Source: UBA3210 sp963610315
Lineage (GTDB): Bacteria; Bacillota_I; Bacilli_A; RFN20; CAG-449
Assembly: GCA_963610315.1 (NCBI GenBank)
Contig: CAVDMV010000027.1
Location: 1-16,774, forward strand
Direction: 5' to 3'
DNA length: 16,774 bases
This document shows positions 7,158-15,160 of this stretch, one piece after another; position 1 is the stretch's first letter, and every line of letters starts with the position of its first letter. The translations under genes were made by a program, and so were the position numbers. The notes under the pieces are model-generated. The model ran no database searches, had not been told where the DNA came from, and worked only from the letters and a program-made list of their open reading frames with translations.

Positions 7158-7949
7158 ATGAAGAAGTATACTTTTAAACTTGTTAGTTCGATATTAAGTT
7201 TATGTGCAAGCTTACTACTCGTAGTTTGTTCCACTTTAGCGTGGTTCAGTGTTAATTCTACTTCTAAGACATCTTCTTTAGTAATGACTGTCGCAGATTC
7301 TAATGCATTAATAAAAGAGATTAAGTATTATAATTTAACTCTTAATAGTACTTCTTCTTATTTTACTATAGGTACTGAAAATTCTACAGGAACCTTAGCT
7401 TCTTATGATAATGGAACTACTACTAGTTCAACTAATACTTCTATTTTAATGAAGATAATTTTAAAGAGCACTAGTGATGTTAAATCTTTAACATTAGATA
7501 CTACTGCAACTCAATATTTAGGGGAATCTGCTGGTTTATTTGACCCTTACTTACCTGGAGGAACTAGTGAAGAAGTAGATTCTAATGGCAACTGCACACA
7601 TGAATTTAGCTTATCATCTATTGTTGGTTTTAAACTATGTAATGTTACTAGTGATAATAAGTTAGTTTCTTATTCTGATTCAAGTACTTACATTACTAAA
7701 GATACTACCTTAGATCTTTTTGTTGATACTTCAAAATATGAACTAAATGATTCTAAACAAATTTCAGTTATGACTGATACTAAGAGTGTAAGTGAAATAT
7801 ATATCTATGTAACATATTCAGAAGCTCTTGTTGAACATATCTATTCTATTAATCTATCTAATTCAAGTGGTTTAGGTGCATATTACGGAGATCCAATTAA
7901 ATATGTTAGTGATTTCTCATTAACTATTGATGGATCTAAAGTTAGTTAG
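7158..7949 (+). CDS. Secreted protein with SipW/TasA-type signal peptide
   Basis: A 263-residue protein. The N-terminus has MKKYTFKLV, a hydrophobic core (about residues 9-28) and then TLAWFS. This AWF-type end of the signal is typical of substrates of the SipW signal peptidase, such as TasA/camelysin-like matrix proteins. The mature part is rich in Ser, Thr and Asn, has a beta-strand-like pattern and contains no cell-wall anchor motif. I see no catalytic motif. ATG 7158 follows AAGGAG and is preferred over the GTG at 7152. The next gene starts 12 bases downstream and has a similar signal, so the two are probably co-transcribed and may act together at the surface. SipW itself is not in the window. 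Confidence 0.75.
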   Translation: MKKYTFKLVSSILSLCASLLLVVCSTLAWFSVNSTSKTSSLVMTVADSNALIKEIKYYNLTLNSTSSYFTIGTENSTGTLASYDNGTTTSSTNTSILMKIILKSTSDVKSLTLDTTATQYLGESAGLFDPYLPGGTSEEVDSNGNCTHEFSLSSIVGFKLCNVTSDNKLVSYSDSSTYITKDTTLDLFVDTSKYELNDSKQISVMTDTKSVSEIYIYVTYSEALVEHIYSINLSNSSGLGAYYGDPIKYVSDFSLTIDGSKVS

Positions 7950-7960
7950 GAAGTAACATT

Positions 7961-10018
7961 ATGAAGAAAAAATTTATTATGATTATAACAACTATCGTAG
8001 TTTGTTTAGTATTCGTTGTTACTATGTCTTATGCTTGGTTTACTGAAAGTAATACTAAAAAAACAACTATTGATGGTTCAACTCCAACTGCTTATTATAA
8101 ATCAGGTGATGGAACTAAAGATAACCCTTATGTTATCGCTCGTCCTGTTCATTTATATAACTTTGCTTGGTTACAATATATGGGTACATATAATAAACTT
8201 GATAGTGATGGTAACTTAATACCAACATATTTTAAGATTGAAAGTGATGAAACTGATGAAAATGGTAATGCAGTATTAGATATGTCAAACACTAATTATT
8301 CAATCTTACCTCCTATTGGAACAGAAGCTAATCCTTTTGTTGGTAACTTTGATGGTAATAATACTATTATTAAAGGTTTAACTACTTCTTCTAATGATTT
8401 TAAACTTAAACCAGCTTCAGTTAAAGATTATACTGAACCTCATATTTTAGGTTTCTTTGGTTATGTAGGTCAAGCTTCATCTACTATTACAGGTTACGAT
8501 TCATCTATTAATACAATATCTAATTTATATATTGATGATTATACTGTTAAGAATACTTCTAACTCACCAGATGTATTAGTAGGATTACTAGCAGGGTATG
8601 CGAACGCTCAAATAAATAATAGCGGTGTATTAACCGCTCAATTTGATTTAGTAAGTGGTACTACTAAATATTCTTCTTATACTAAGATCTCTAAATATTC
8701 CTTAATCGGTGATTATAATGAAAAAAACTTCAACTGGGCTGGTAAGCCTAGTGGAGGAAGTGGGGATGATGTTGGATATGGTACTAGTACGGATATTAGA
8801 CAACTGTATTATGATTTAGGTGGATCTGATGGTACGTCTTCAATTGAGGTCTCAGGTAAGCAAGCACTTCCTTTTAGACCAGATTCAAACGATGAAGAAA
8901 TTAAAGATGCATCTCAAAAAACTGCAACAGTAAATTTGTCAGCAAACACTACTGGTGCTGTCAACCTTGCATCAAATCAACAAGCTGCAAAAAATAACAT
9001 AGGATATTATGTTGGTAACAGTGTAAAAGCCTTTAGAGATTCAAGTGTTACAAGTTTAACTATCACATCGCCTTCCTATTTTTATAGTTATTTTTCAACT
9101 GATGTGCCCACCGAAGTTACCTCATTTTTAAATAAGGAAGTAACAGATAAAAGTGGTAATACATCATACAATTATCAATATTCTATTTTTATCTCTGATT
9201 CCACTCAAACAGCATTAGATACAGGCTACAGTAATGCTAACAATTTAAACTTAGTTGAAAATGCAATTGTAAACGATTTTAGTTGCGGTTCATATGAAGA
9301 TTCACAAGGTAAATTACTTTTAGTTCCTAATAGATGTATTTGGGTAGCGCCTAAGCAAGCTGGAAAATTCAAAATGGTTGTCTATAACATTGAGAGTTCT
9401 ATGTGTCAATTAGCTATTTATAGGCTGATTCGCTCAACTCCAAAAGATTATTCAACCTATTTTACATCAGCTACAAAGTTTTTGATTTCTAATGGAACAG
9501 AAACTTCTGGAAATGACGCAAATATTACAATTCCTAAATCAAATAGTAAAACAGCTTTACAAGCTTATTATTATGCTTTTGATGTGTCAGAAGCTGATGT
9601 AAAAGCAGGTTATGAATTTGCAATTACACAAAACTCAGGCAAACCATATATTGCCTATTTAGATATTGGTAATAACGGCGCTGATTCAGGAGATGACGAT
9701 GATGATAAATCTCCAATTGACTTTGCTTATTTTAATTCAAAAAATGTATTAGTTCCTCTTCAAACTAAAACTACAGATACTGATGGTAATGTAACATATT
9801 CTAACAACTCTAGTTATGTATATTCTAAAGCTTTCTTTGAAGTAGATGGAACTTCTACCGGAACATTAAAAGTTCAATTTAAGAGAACCTTATCTAGCGG
9901 TACTACTGAAACTATTACTTTAACTTATTATTTTACTCCTAATATTGGTATTACTACTACACCTAATAATAAAGATGTTGTCACACAATCTAGTGATCCA
10001 ATTATTTCAGGAAGTTAA
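7961..10018 (+). CDS. Large secreted protein with SipW-like signal and GLUG-like segments
   Basis: A 685-residue protein. Residues 1-28 are a signal or anchor ending in SYAWFTES. Then comes GDGTKDNPYVIARPVHLYNF (about 49-68), the entry motif seen in proteins with GLUG-type beta repeats. FVGNFDGNNTIIKGL (126-140), LGFFGYVG (163-170), ISNLYIDDYTVKN and VLVGLLAGYA (about 205-214) look like further strands of such a domain. The rest (about 300-685) is Ser/Thr-rich and unrecognised, with an acidic DDDDDD run at 578-583. There is no LPxTG or C-terminal anchor. The ribosome binding site AGGAAG precedes ATG 7973-like alternatives, but the chosen ATG at 7961 opens the signal peptide. Synonymous codon choice in about 8880-9700 (more ACA/GCA/TCA) differs from both flanks. 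A strong terminator follows. Confidence 0.75.
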   Translation: MKKKFIMIITTIVVCLVFVVTMSYAWFTESNTKKTTIDGSTPTAYYKSGDGTKDNPYVIARPVHLYNFAWLQYMGTYNKLDSDGNLIPTYFKIESDETDENGNAVLDMSNTNYSILPPIGTEANPFVGNFDGNNTIIKGLTTSSNDFKLKPASVKDYTEPHILGFFGYVGQASSTITGYDSSINTISNLYIDDYTVKNTSNSPDVLVGLLAGYANAQINNSGVLTAQFDLVSGTTKYSSYTKISKYSLIGDYNEKNFNWAGKPSGGSGDDVGYGTSTDIRQLYYDLGGSDGTSSIEVSGKQALPFRPDSNDEEIKDASQKTATVNLSANTTGAVNLASNQQAAKNNIGYYVGNSVKAFRDSSVTSLTITSPSYFYSYFSTDVPTEVTSFLNKEVTDKSGNTSYNYQYSIFISDSTQTALDTGYSNANNLNLVENAIVNDFSCGSYEDSQGKLLLVPNRCIWVAPKQAGKFKMVVYNIESSMCQLAIYRLIRSTPKDYSTYFTSATKFLISNGTETSGNDANITIPKSNSKTALQAYYYAFDVSEADVKAGYEFAITQNSGKPYIAYLDIGNNGADSGDDDDDKSPIDFAYFNSKNVLVPLQTKTTDTDGNVTYSNNSSYVYSKAFFEVDGTSTGTLKVQFKRTLSSGTTETITLTYYFTPNIGITTTPNNKDVVTQSSDPIISGS

Positions 10019-10026
10019 TAACTCAT

Positions 10027-10055
10027 AGAGACCTTCGGGTCTCTTTTGTTTTTTT
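10027..10055 (+). terminator. Intrinsic terminator after the surface-protein operon
   Basis: A perfect stem AGAGACC / GGTCTCT closed by a TTCG tetraloop (10027-10044), followed by a T-rich run interrupted by one G. It starts nine bases beyond the stop codon of the 685-residue protein gene. Confidence 0.95.
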
Positions 10056-10169
10056 AACTAGAAAATTGAATTTTAAATGAGAGTGGTCAATAGTTTGCGC
10101 GAATGACTATTTAAAATTAAGCACTTTTAAAGCACTTCTTGAGTAATATAAAATCAAGGGGTGCATATT

Positions 10170-11210
10170 ATGATAGGAAATAGATTAATTAGATTACTTG
10201 TTTCATTTATTTTAATGTTTGTTTTTTTGTTAGCATTAGGTCTTCTTGCGGAAAAATTTAATGTAGCAAGTGTAATTATTACATTTGGAGGTATCGTTTC
10301 TATATTAGGCTTTATATTACAAATATTATGTGATGTTTTAAATTTTGAAATTTTAAATGAAGGTTTATTTTTACTTATTAAAAGAATCATATTTGGAGTT
10401 TTATGCGTATTAGCGATTATCTTATCTTTTTCAGTAGCTATTACTGATCTCGAATATTTATCTTATGATACTAACAAATTTTGTTTAATGCTTTGTCTTA
10501 TGAATGTAATTAGTGCTTCAACATTAACTTTTGTGTATTTAATTGCTACATCGAGAGATGTTGATGTAAGACTTACTCATTTCTTTACGCCATGTGCTTT
10601 CATCATTAGTTTTATTGTTTCTTTAATATTCGTTTTAATATTAAAGGATGCTCAAAAAATTTATGTTTTCGCTAATTGGTATAATGGTATAGCATCATTT
10701 TTGCTAATTGGATATAGAGTTAAAATGGGTGGATTTTGTGAAGACTTTGGTAATGGAGTAGGATATTACCATACTAGTTCTTCATACAGTAGTTCTTCAC
10801 ATAGTAATTCTTCATCCAGTGGTTCTTCGTATACTAATTCAGCAGATGAAGATAGCCGTGGAGTTGATACTGAGGGATTAATTTTTGGTTCTGATTTTGA
10901 AAGCGCAATGTATAAGGCGTGTAGGAATGTAAGTTGGGGAGATAGATATTCTGGACATTATGATGTCACATTTAATGTGACTCCTCATGTTTATACAAGC
11001 TCATGCACTTTTGAATTTAATGTTAAAGTTACTAAATATGATAAATATGATAATTGGGATGCTAGTAGTATTCATTCTAAAATTGAAAATGAACGAAATA
11101 AAATTCTTAACACCGCTAGAACTGAGGTAAAAAAATTACAAGCTAAATATAAGAATTATGATAATGTTGATATAAGCGTTCAAGTAAATATTGACGAAGA
11201 TTATGATTAA
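10170..11210 (+). CDS. Six-helix membrane protein with Ser-rich linker and soluble C-terminal domain
   Basis: A 346-residue protein of unknown function. About six membrane helices are predicted by eye at 8-28, 32-54, 70-92, 104-126, 140-160 and 165-183. A low-complexity Ser/Tyr/His linker (203-222) follows, coded by four 15-base repeats. A hydrophilic domain (about 225-346) with many charged residues and strand-like stretches (HYDVTFNVTPHVY, NVDISVQVNIDED) ends the protein. I do not recognise either part. ATG 10170 is chosen because AAGGGGTG precedes it with suitable spacing; the GTG at 10161 lies within that site. The gene stands alone between a terminator and the AbiE relic. Confidence 0.7.
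   Translation: MIGNRLIRLLVSFILMFVFLLALGLLAEKFNVASVIITFGGIVSILGFILQILCDVLNFEILNEGLFLLIKRIIFGVLCVLAIILSFSVAITDLEYLSYDTNKFCLMLCLMNVISASTLTFVYLIATSRDVDVRLTHFFTPCAFIISFIVSLIFVLILKDAQKIYVFANWYNGIASFLLIGYRVKMGGFCEDFGNGVGYYHTSSSYSSSSHSNSSSSGSSYTNSADEDSRGVDTEGLIFGSDFESAMYKACRNVSWGDRYSGHYDVTFNVTPHVYTSSCTFEFNVKVTKYDKYDNWDASSIHSKIENERNKILNTARTEVKKLQAKYKNYDNVDISVQVNIDEDYD
10776..10835 (+). repeat. Four 15-base in-frame repeats coding the Ser-rich linker
   Basis: Units AGTTCTTCATACAGT, AGTTCTTCACATAGT, AATTCTTCATCCAGT and GGTTCTTCGTATACT run head to tail at 10776, 10791, 10806 and 10821. Each codes five residues of the S/N/G-S-S-x-S/T type. The unit length is a multiple of three, so changes in copy number would alter linker length without breaking the frame. 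Confidence 0.75.
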
Positions 11211-11224
11211 TAACTTAGAGGACT

Positions 11225-11617
11225 AATCACCACTTCCCTTGGGGATTAAGTGATCAAGGTGAATATTCAATAAGGGAGTTTACTATTCCATATGGCACTT
11301 GCGTTCCTTCGATTGATGGATATCACGTAAAATATTCAAGAAAAGATACTTTTAGTCTTGGAATTGTCGAGATAAATCCCCCCCTCGGGAACCCCGTCAG
11401 ATGCTATGACAAAGAAAGGTGCATATGCGATCTGTTCATCAGGCCAGATTATTATGATTATGAAGACAGAATCTACGCCATCAATGAATATAAGAACAAA
11501 TATCTCGATTTCAAGAAACTATACGAATACGCAAGGAAAGTTGGTGTCTATGAAGAGGTCAGCAACGTGTTTGAGGTGATTGTTGGAAATAGAAAAAGTA
11601 AAAGCGGAAGTCGGTAA
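11225..11617 (+). pseudogene. AbiEi antitoxin remnant (N-terminus lost)
   Basis: About 130 codons, open from just after an in-frame TAG at 11216. The sequence matches the AbiEi antitoxin core: HFPWGLSDQGEYSIREFTIP, then VRCYDKERCICDLF, the family's ydrERtiCDl hallmark, and AINEYKNKYLDFKKLYEYAR. AbiEi is the DNA-binding antitoxin of the type IV AbiE system. The N-terminal winged helix and start codon are missing, so it cannot be functional. GC is higher than in the flanks, consistent with acquired DNA. The end overlaps the AbiEii remnant, as in intact abiE operons. Confidence 0.8.
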
Positions 11618-11753
11618 GCTTGCAAAGTTAAAAGACATAGACGTTCAAATTGCATGGGATATCTTTTTCTTTGATGAGGTTTTACTGAGGCTCTCTAAGA
11701 GCAATTTCGAAAATCATTCGTCATTAAAGGAGGCTTTTTCAAAAGATATGTAA
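11583..11753 (+). pseudogene. AbiEii toxin remnant (first 56 codons only)
   Basis: Begins at a TTG inside the end of the AbiEi frame. IEKVKAEVGKLAKLKDIDVQ and EVLLRLSKSNFENHSSLKEA correspond to the N-terminus of AbiEii nucleotidyltransferase toxins, which are normally several times longer; the catalytic GSxD-type region is absent. The frame ends after SKDM at 11751-11753, where AT-rich sequence resumes, so the 3-prime part was deleted. Non-functional. Confidence 0.7.
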
Positions 11754-11788
11754 TAATTAAAATTAGACTAAAATACTTATAAAATTAT

Positions 11789-11816
11789 GGTGTTGATGCA
11801 TAGGTCAACACCTTTT
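11789..11816 (+). terminator. Intrinsic terminator upstream of the HsdS/HsdM-like operon
   Basis: A perfect 8-bp stem GGTGTTGA / TCAACACC with an 8-base loop, followed by TTTT. The A-rich sequence before it may make it work in both directions. It separates the AbiE relic from the next operon. Confidence 0.75.
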
Positions 11817-11824
11817 AAATCAAA

Positions 11825-11878
11825 TGAACATAAAAAACATAACAAAATTATTGATTTTAGAAAATTACGCCTTATAAT
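11825..11878 (+). promoter_or_regulatory. Promoter of the HsdS/HsdM-like operon
   Basis: -35 TTGATT (11851-11856), 16-base spacer, -10 TATAAT (11873-11878), with an A-rich, UP-like region upstream beginning TGAACATA at 11825. The spacer ends TTACGCCT. The whole stretch is nearly identical to the promoter at 15783-15837. A 5-prime leader of about 35 bases would precede ATG 11922. Confidence 0.85.
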
Positions 11879-11921
11879 ATAAATAGAAACGATAAGTTTT
11901 TAGAAAGTTAAGGGTGATTAT

Positions 11922-12503
11922 ATGAAAATTAAATTAGGAGATTTAGATATTGAATTTATCTCAGGACAAATTCAATCTAGAGTTGAATATAAAGGTAAAG
12001 GAGATAATATAAAGAAAATATTAAGTATTGTTCCTAAAGCTATTGAAAATGGCTATTTAGACCATGATAATCTATCAAGTTTTAATGTTCTTGAAACAAC
12101 TAATAATATTAGATTATCAGAGACAGGAGATATTATTTTAAAAGTTACCACTCCTTTTGATGCTTGTTTAATTAATGAAAATGATGAAGGATTATTTATT
12201 CCTTCATTCTGTATGAAATTAAAAATAAAAGATAAAAGAATTAATCCTTATTATTTACTTGCTTTTATTAATTCTTCTTCATTCTATAATGTGGCTAAAT
12301 CTTCTTCTGTCGGGGTAGCTATTAGTATTATTAATATTTCTAAAGTTAAAGAAATTGAAATACCACTTATTTCATTAGAAGAACAAGAAATAATCGCGAA
12401 TAAATATAAGAGTAGCATTGAGAAGATTAAAACTATGAAAGAGATAGTTTCTTTAGAACATGAATATTACAATTCTTGTTTTAAAGAATTGGAGGGAGAT
12501 TAA
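11922..12503 (+). CDS. HsdS-like specificity protein with a single target-recognition domain
   Basis: A 193-residue protein resembling half of a type I restriction specificity subunit. LGDLDIEFISGQIQSRVE opens the target-recognition domain. Residues about 80-155 match the usual TRD end (GLFIPSFCMKLKIKDKRINP, YYLLAFINSS), and IEIPLISLEEQEIIANKYKS starts the conserved spacer helix (about 146-190). Normal HsdS has two TRDs and about twice the length; half-subunits can act as dimers. The ribosome binding site is AAGGGTG. The gene ends one base before the HsdM-like start, so the two are coupled. It would supply DNA sequence recognition for its partner. There is no HsdR in the window. Confidence 0.75.
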   Translation: MKIKLGDLDIEFISGQIQSRVEYKGKGDNIKKILSIVPKAIENGYLDHDNLSSFNVLETTNNIRLSETGDIILKVTTPFDACLINENDEGLFIPSFCMKLKIKDKRINPYYLLAFINSSSFYNVAKSSSVGVAISIINISKVKEIEIPLISLEEQEIIANKYKSSIEKIKTMKEIVSLEHEYYNSCFKELEGD

Positions 12504-12504
12504 T

Positions 12505-13725
12505 ATGATGATTGATTTTGATTTATTAGTTAATTTAAGACATAAATCGATTTTACCATATTATGGTTTTTCTCAAAATGCTGTTTCATTGTTATTTTTA
12601 AAATATATTAGAACTAAAGTATATGCTTATCCCTTCAATGAAGCACTTTTTAATGGCGATTTATCAGTTAGTATACTTAATGAATTATTAAACAAAATAG
12701 AAGAAGAATATAATCTTAAAAAGGATATTTTAAGTGATGCTTTATTTGATATTACTTCTAATATTTCTAATGAATATATAATTGAATATTTAAGATCTGA
12801 TTTAATTTATTATTCATCTAAGGATAAAGAAGATTTAATATATAATATTTTATCTTACGCGGATAAAGATACATCTAGAACTAATATTTATACTACTAAC
12901 AGAAGTTTAATTAATTTAGTGCAAAAGATACTAGATGTTAAAGAGAATGAATCATTTATGAATACTTTCTCAGGCTTTAATACAGCTTCTATTAATATTA
13001 AAGCTAATAAATATTTAGGTTATGAATTATCAACATCAATCTTAGGTACTTCATTAATGATAATGATTTTCTTAGATAAGAAAAACTTTAATCTTTCTAA
13101 TGAAGATATATATTTAGTCCCAACATTAGAAAAAGTAGACAAGATATTAACTGATGGTCCTTGGGGAGTATTTCACGATAAATTAAAATATAATAATAGA
13201 TCTAAAATCTCTAATAAAATGGAATATCATAATATTGATATTACGATTAGTTCATTAAAAGATAATGGTAAAGCTATTATCGCAGTTCCTAATAAATTAT
13301 TAACTAATGATACATATAAATCATTAAGAGAAAGATTAGTTAAAGAAAAACTACTAGAAGGAGTTATCTCTTTACCATTATTATCAACGATTACAAGTGT
13401 TAATCCTTATTTATTAATTATCTCTAAAAAAGATAATAAGGAAGTAAATTTTGTAGAAGCTAATAATAAAGAATTCTATCTTCAAAATAGAAGAATTAAT
13501 AATTTAACTGACGAAGGTATTAATAAAATATTACTAGGCTTAGAAAAAGAAACTCCTTATTCTAAGAAAGTAGATATTAATGATTTATTAAACCAAAAAG
13601 ACATGTCTTTATTAGTATCTAATTATGTAAAAGAAGATGATAATAAAGAATATTCTAAAAAAGAAGAAATAGAAGAAAAATTAAATGATCTATATAAGAA
13701 ATTTAATCATTTAATTAAAGGATAA
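12505..13725 (+). CDS. HsdM-like N6-adenine methyltransferase homolog with altered motifs
   Basis: A 406-residue protein with the layout of HsdM: helical N-domain (1-125), motif X-like YTTNRSLINLVQKIL (129-143), a methyltransferase core, and a C-terminal coiled coil (about 378-402). NGKAIIAVPNKLLTNDTYKS and LLEGVISLP match the HsdM family well. The SAM-binding motif I is NTFSGFNTASI (153-163) instead of D-P-x-x-G-x-G, and motif IV is TDGPW (216-220) instead of NPPF/Y. With the glycines and the first Asp changed it may no longer bind SAM, though DGPW recalls the DPPW of some active enzymes. The start at 12505 follows GGAGGGAGA; an earlier in-frame ATG at 12460 lies within the upstream gene. 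It overlaps neither neighbour and is two bases from the next gene. Confidence 0.75.
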   Translation: MMIDFDLLVNLRHKSILPYYGFSQNAVSLLFLKYIRTKVYAYPFNEALFNGDLSVSILNELLNKIEEEYNLKKDILSDALFDITSNISNEYIIEYLRSDLIYYSSKDKEDLIYNILSYADKDTSRTNIYTTNRSLINLVQKILDVKENESFMNTFSGFNTASINIKANKYLGYELSTSILGTSLMIMIFLDKKNFNLSNEDIYLVPTLEKVDKILTDGPWGVFHDKLKYNNRSKISNKMEYHNIDITISSLKDNGKAIIAVPNKLLTNDTYKSLRERLVKEKLLEGVISLPLLSTITSVNPYLLIISKKDNKEVNFVEANNKEFYLQNRRINNLTDEGINKILLGLEKETPYSKKVDINDLLNQKDMSLLVSNYVKEDDNKEYSKKEEIEEKLNDLYKKFNHLIKG

Positions 13726-13727
13726 TT

Positions 13728-14273
13728 ATGACTTATAAGATTAATGAAGAAATAAGATTAGGTAAATATCTTAATAAAGATATTATTTGGAAAGTTATTG
13801 ATATTAAAGGTGATAAGGCCTTTATTGTAACAAAAGAATGTTTATTTAATTTTAAATATAAAGAAGATGGTTATTCTGACGATGAAAAAGGAATATACGC
13901 AAGTTCATATAAAGATTCGGATATTAGAAAATATCTAAATGATGTATTTTATTATGAATGCTTTTCTAACGAAGAAAAGAAATTAATATTAAAGACTTTA
14001 GTTAGTAATGGCATAGATTCTTGTGAAGAAAAAGAAAATGATATGTTATGTGAAGATACATTAGATTATTTATTTTTATTATCATATAAAGAATATAAAA
14101 CATATTTTCGTAATGATAATAACGATCATATTGTTTTTTATTGGCTTAGAACACCTGATTATTTATCGATGTCTAGAGCTTTATATGTCTACGTTGATAA
14201 AAGTGTTCATAGACAAGCGGTCTCACGAGATTATGGAATTAGAATAGGCTGTTATTTAAAGATAGGAGAATAA
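13728..14273 (+). CDS. DUF6273-like protein
   Basis: 181 residues with the pattern of DUF6273 proteins common in gut Firmicutes: RLGKYLNKDIIWKVIDIKGD (10-29), the IRKYLNDVFYYECFSNEEKK block (66-85), DYLFLLSYKEY (113-123), FYWLRTPD (137-144) and a C-terminal YGIRIGCYL (169-177). The W-LR-P and G-R-P-like ends recall C-type-lectin/SUMF1-like folds, which suggests a binding rather than a catalytic role; that is inference. It starts two bases after the HsdM-like gene with AAAGGA as ribosome binding site, and the next gene starts three bases after it. Confidence 0.6.
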   Translation: MTYKINEEIRLGKYLNKDIIWKVIDIKGDKAFIVTKECLFNFKYKEDGYSDDEKGIYASSYKDSDIRKYLNDVFYYECFSNEEKKLILKTLVSNGIDSCEEKENDMLCEDTLDYLFLLSYKEYKTYFRNDNNDHIVFYWLRTPDYLSMSRALYVYVDKSVHRQAVSRDYGIRIGCYLKIGE

Positions 14274-14276
14274 TAA

Positions 14277-15128
14277 ATGTTAGGCGCGATTATTGGAGAT
14301 ATGGTAGGTTCACAATATGAATTTAATGATTTTAATAAACCTACACCAAAAACATTAAAATTAATAGATTTAGAAAATAGAATGACTGATGATAGTTATT
14401 TAACGCTTGCTGTCGGGAAAGTGTTAACTAAATATTATCCATTTAAATTTAATGAAGAAGAAAAAGAAAATATTCAACACGATTTAAAGGTTGAATTTAA
14501 GCGTACAGTACAAGCTCATGAAACGGCTGGATTTGGTGGTTCTTTCTATTTTTGGACTAAAGAAAGAATAGAAGATATGAAGCCATATAATTCTTGTGCG
14601 AATGGTTCTTCAATGCGTATATCTTCCGTTGGATGGATGGCTAATAGCTTAGATGAAGTAAAATATTTATCTAAGATAGTTTCTGAAATTACACATAATC
14701 ATCCTGATGGAATAAAAGGGGCTGAAGCTATCGCAAGTTGTATCTTTATGGCGTTACATAGTTATACTAAAGATGAGATAGAAGAATATATCGTTAAGAA
14801 CTATTATCCACGTATTAAAGAAATTAATTATGATAAATGGGTTAAAGAATATCAAACAGATTTATTCTGCGAAGGATCTTGTCCTGAAGCTATTTATTGT
14901 TTTTTAATTTCTTCATCATTACAAGATGCAATTACTAAAGCGGTTTGTTTAGGTGGTGATAGTGATACTATTGCTTGTATGGCGGGATCTATTGCCGAAG
15001 CTTATTACAATAAAGATACATTGTCTAAGCTAGAAGAAAAATATATGGATTTTTGTATTGATAACGAGTATTTAGATATTATTAAAGATATGCATAAAAA
15101 GATAGGGAGTAAGAAATTTGAAAAATAA
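14277..15128 (+). CDS. ADP-ribosylglycohydrolase (DraG/ARH family)
   Basis: A 283-residue enzyme expected to remove ADP-ribose from proteins or other acceptors. All family hallmarks are present: GAIIGDMVGSQYEF at 3-16, the first metal motif TDDS at 37-40, NGSSMRISSVGW at 109-120, THNHPDGIKGAEA near 139-151 and the second metal motif GGDSDT at 226-231. The two Asp-rich motifs bind the paired Mg or Mn ions, so the protein looks active. AGGAG precedes the ATG with eight bases between. It is the fourth gene of the operon, three bases after the DUF6273-like gene. No ADP-ribosyltransferase is visible in the window, so the substrate is unknown. Confidence 0.9.
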   Translation: MLGAIIGDMVGSQYEFNDFNKPTPKTLKLIDLENRMTDDSYLTLAVGKVLTKYYPFKFNEEEKENIQHDLKVEFKRTVQAHETAGFGGSFYFWTKERIEDMKPYNSCANGSSMRISSVGWMANSLDEVKYLSKIVSEITHNHPDGIKGAEAIASCIFMALHSYTKDEIEEYIVKNYYPRIKEINYDKWVKEYQTDLFCEGSCPEAIYCFLISSSLQDAITKAVCLGGDSDTIACMAGSIAEAYYNKDTLSKLEEKYMDFCIDNEYLDIIKDMHKKIGSKKFEK

Positions 15129-15160
15129 AATTATAAAAAAATAAATTAAACAATAATCAT

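Noticed and set aside
7158..7260. Lipoprotein signal (LVVC) in the first surface protein
   Set aside because: The residue before Cys is Val, not Gly, Ala or Ser, and an AWF-type SipW cleavage region follows, so a lipobox is unlikely.
11216..11255. Terminator after the six-helix membrane protein gene
   Set aside because: Only a short ATCAC/GTGAT pairing is possible, no T-tract follows, and the sequence is part of the AbiEi reading frame.
11922..13725. Complete type I restriction-modification system
   Set aside because: No HsdR is present, HsdS has one TRD, and the HsdM catalytic motifs are altered. I therefore do not call it a restriction system.
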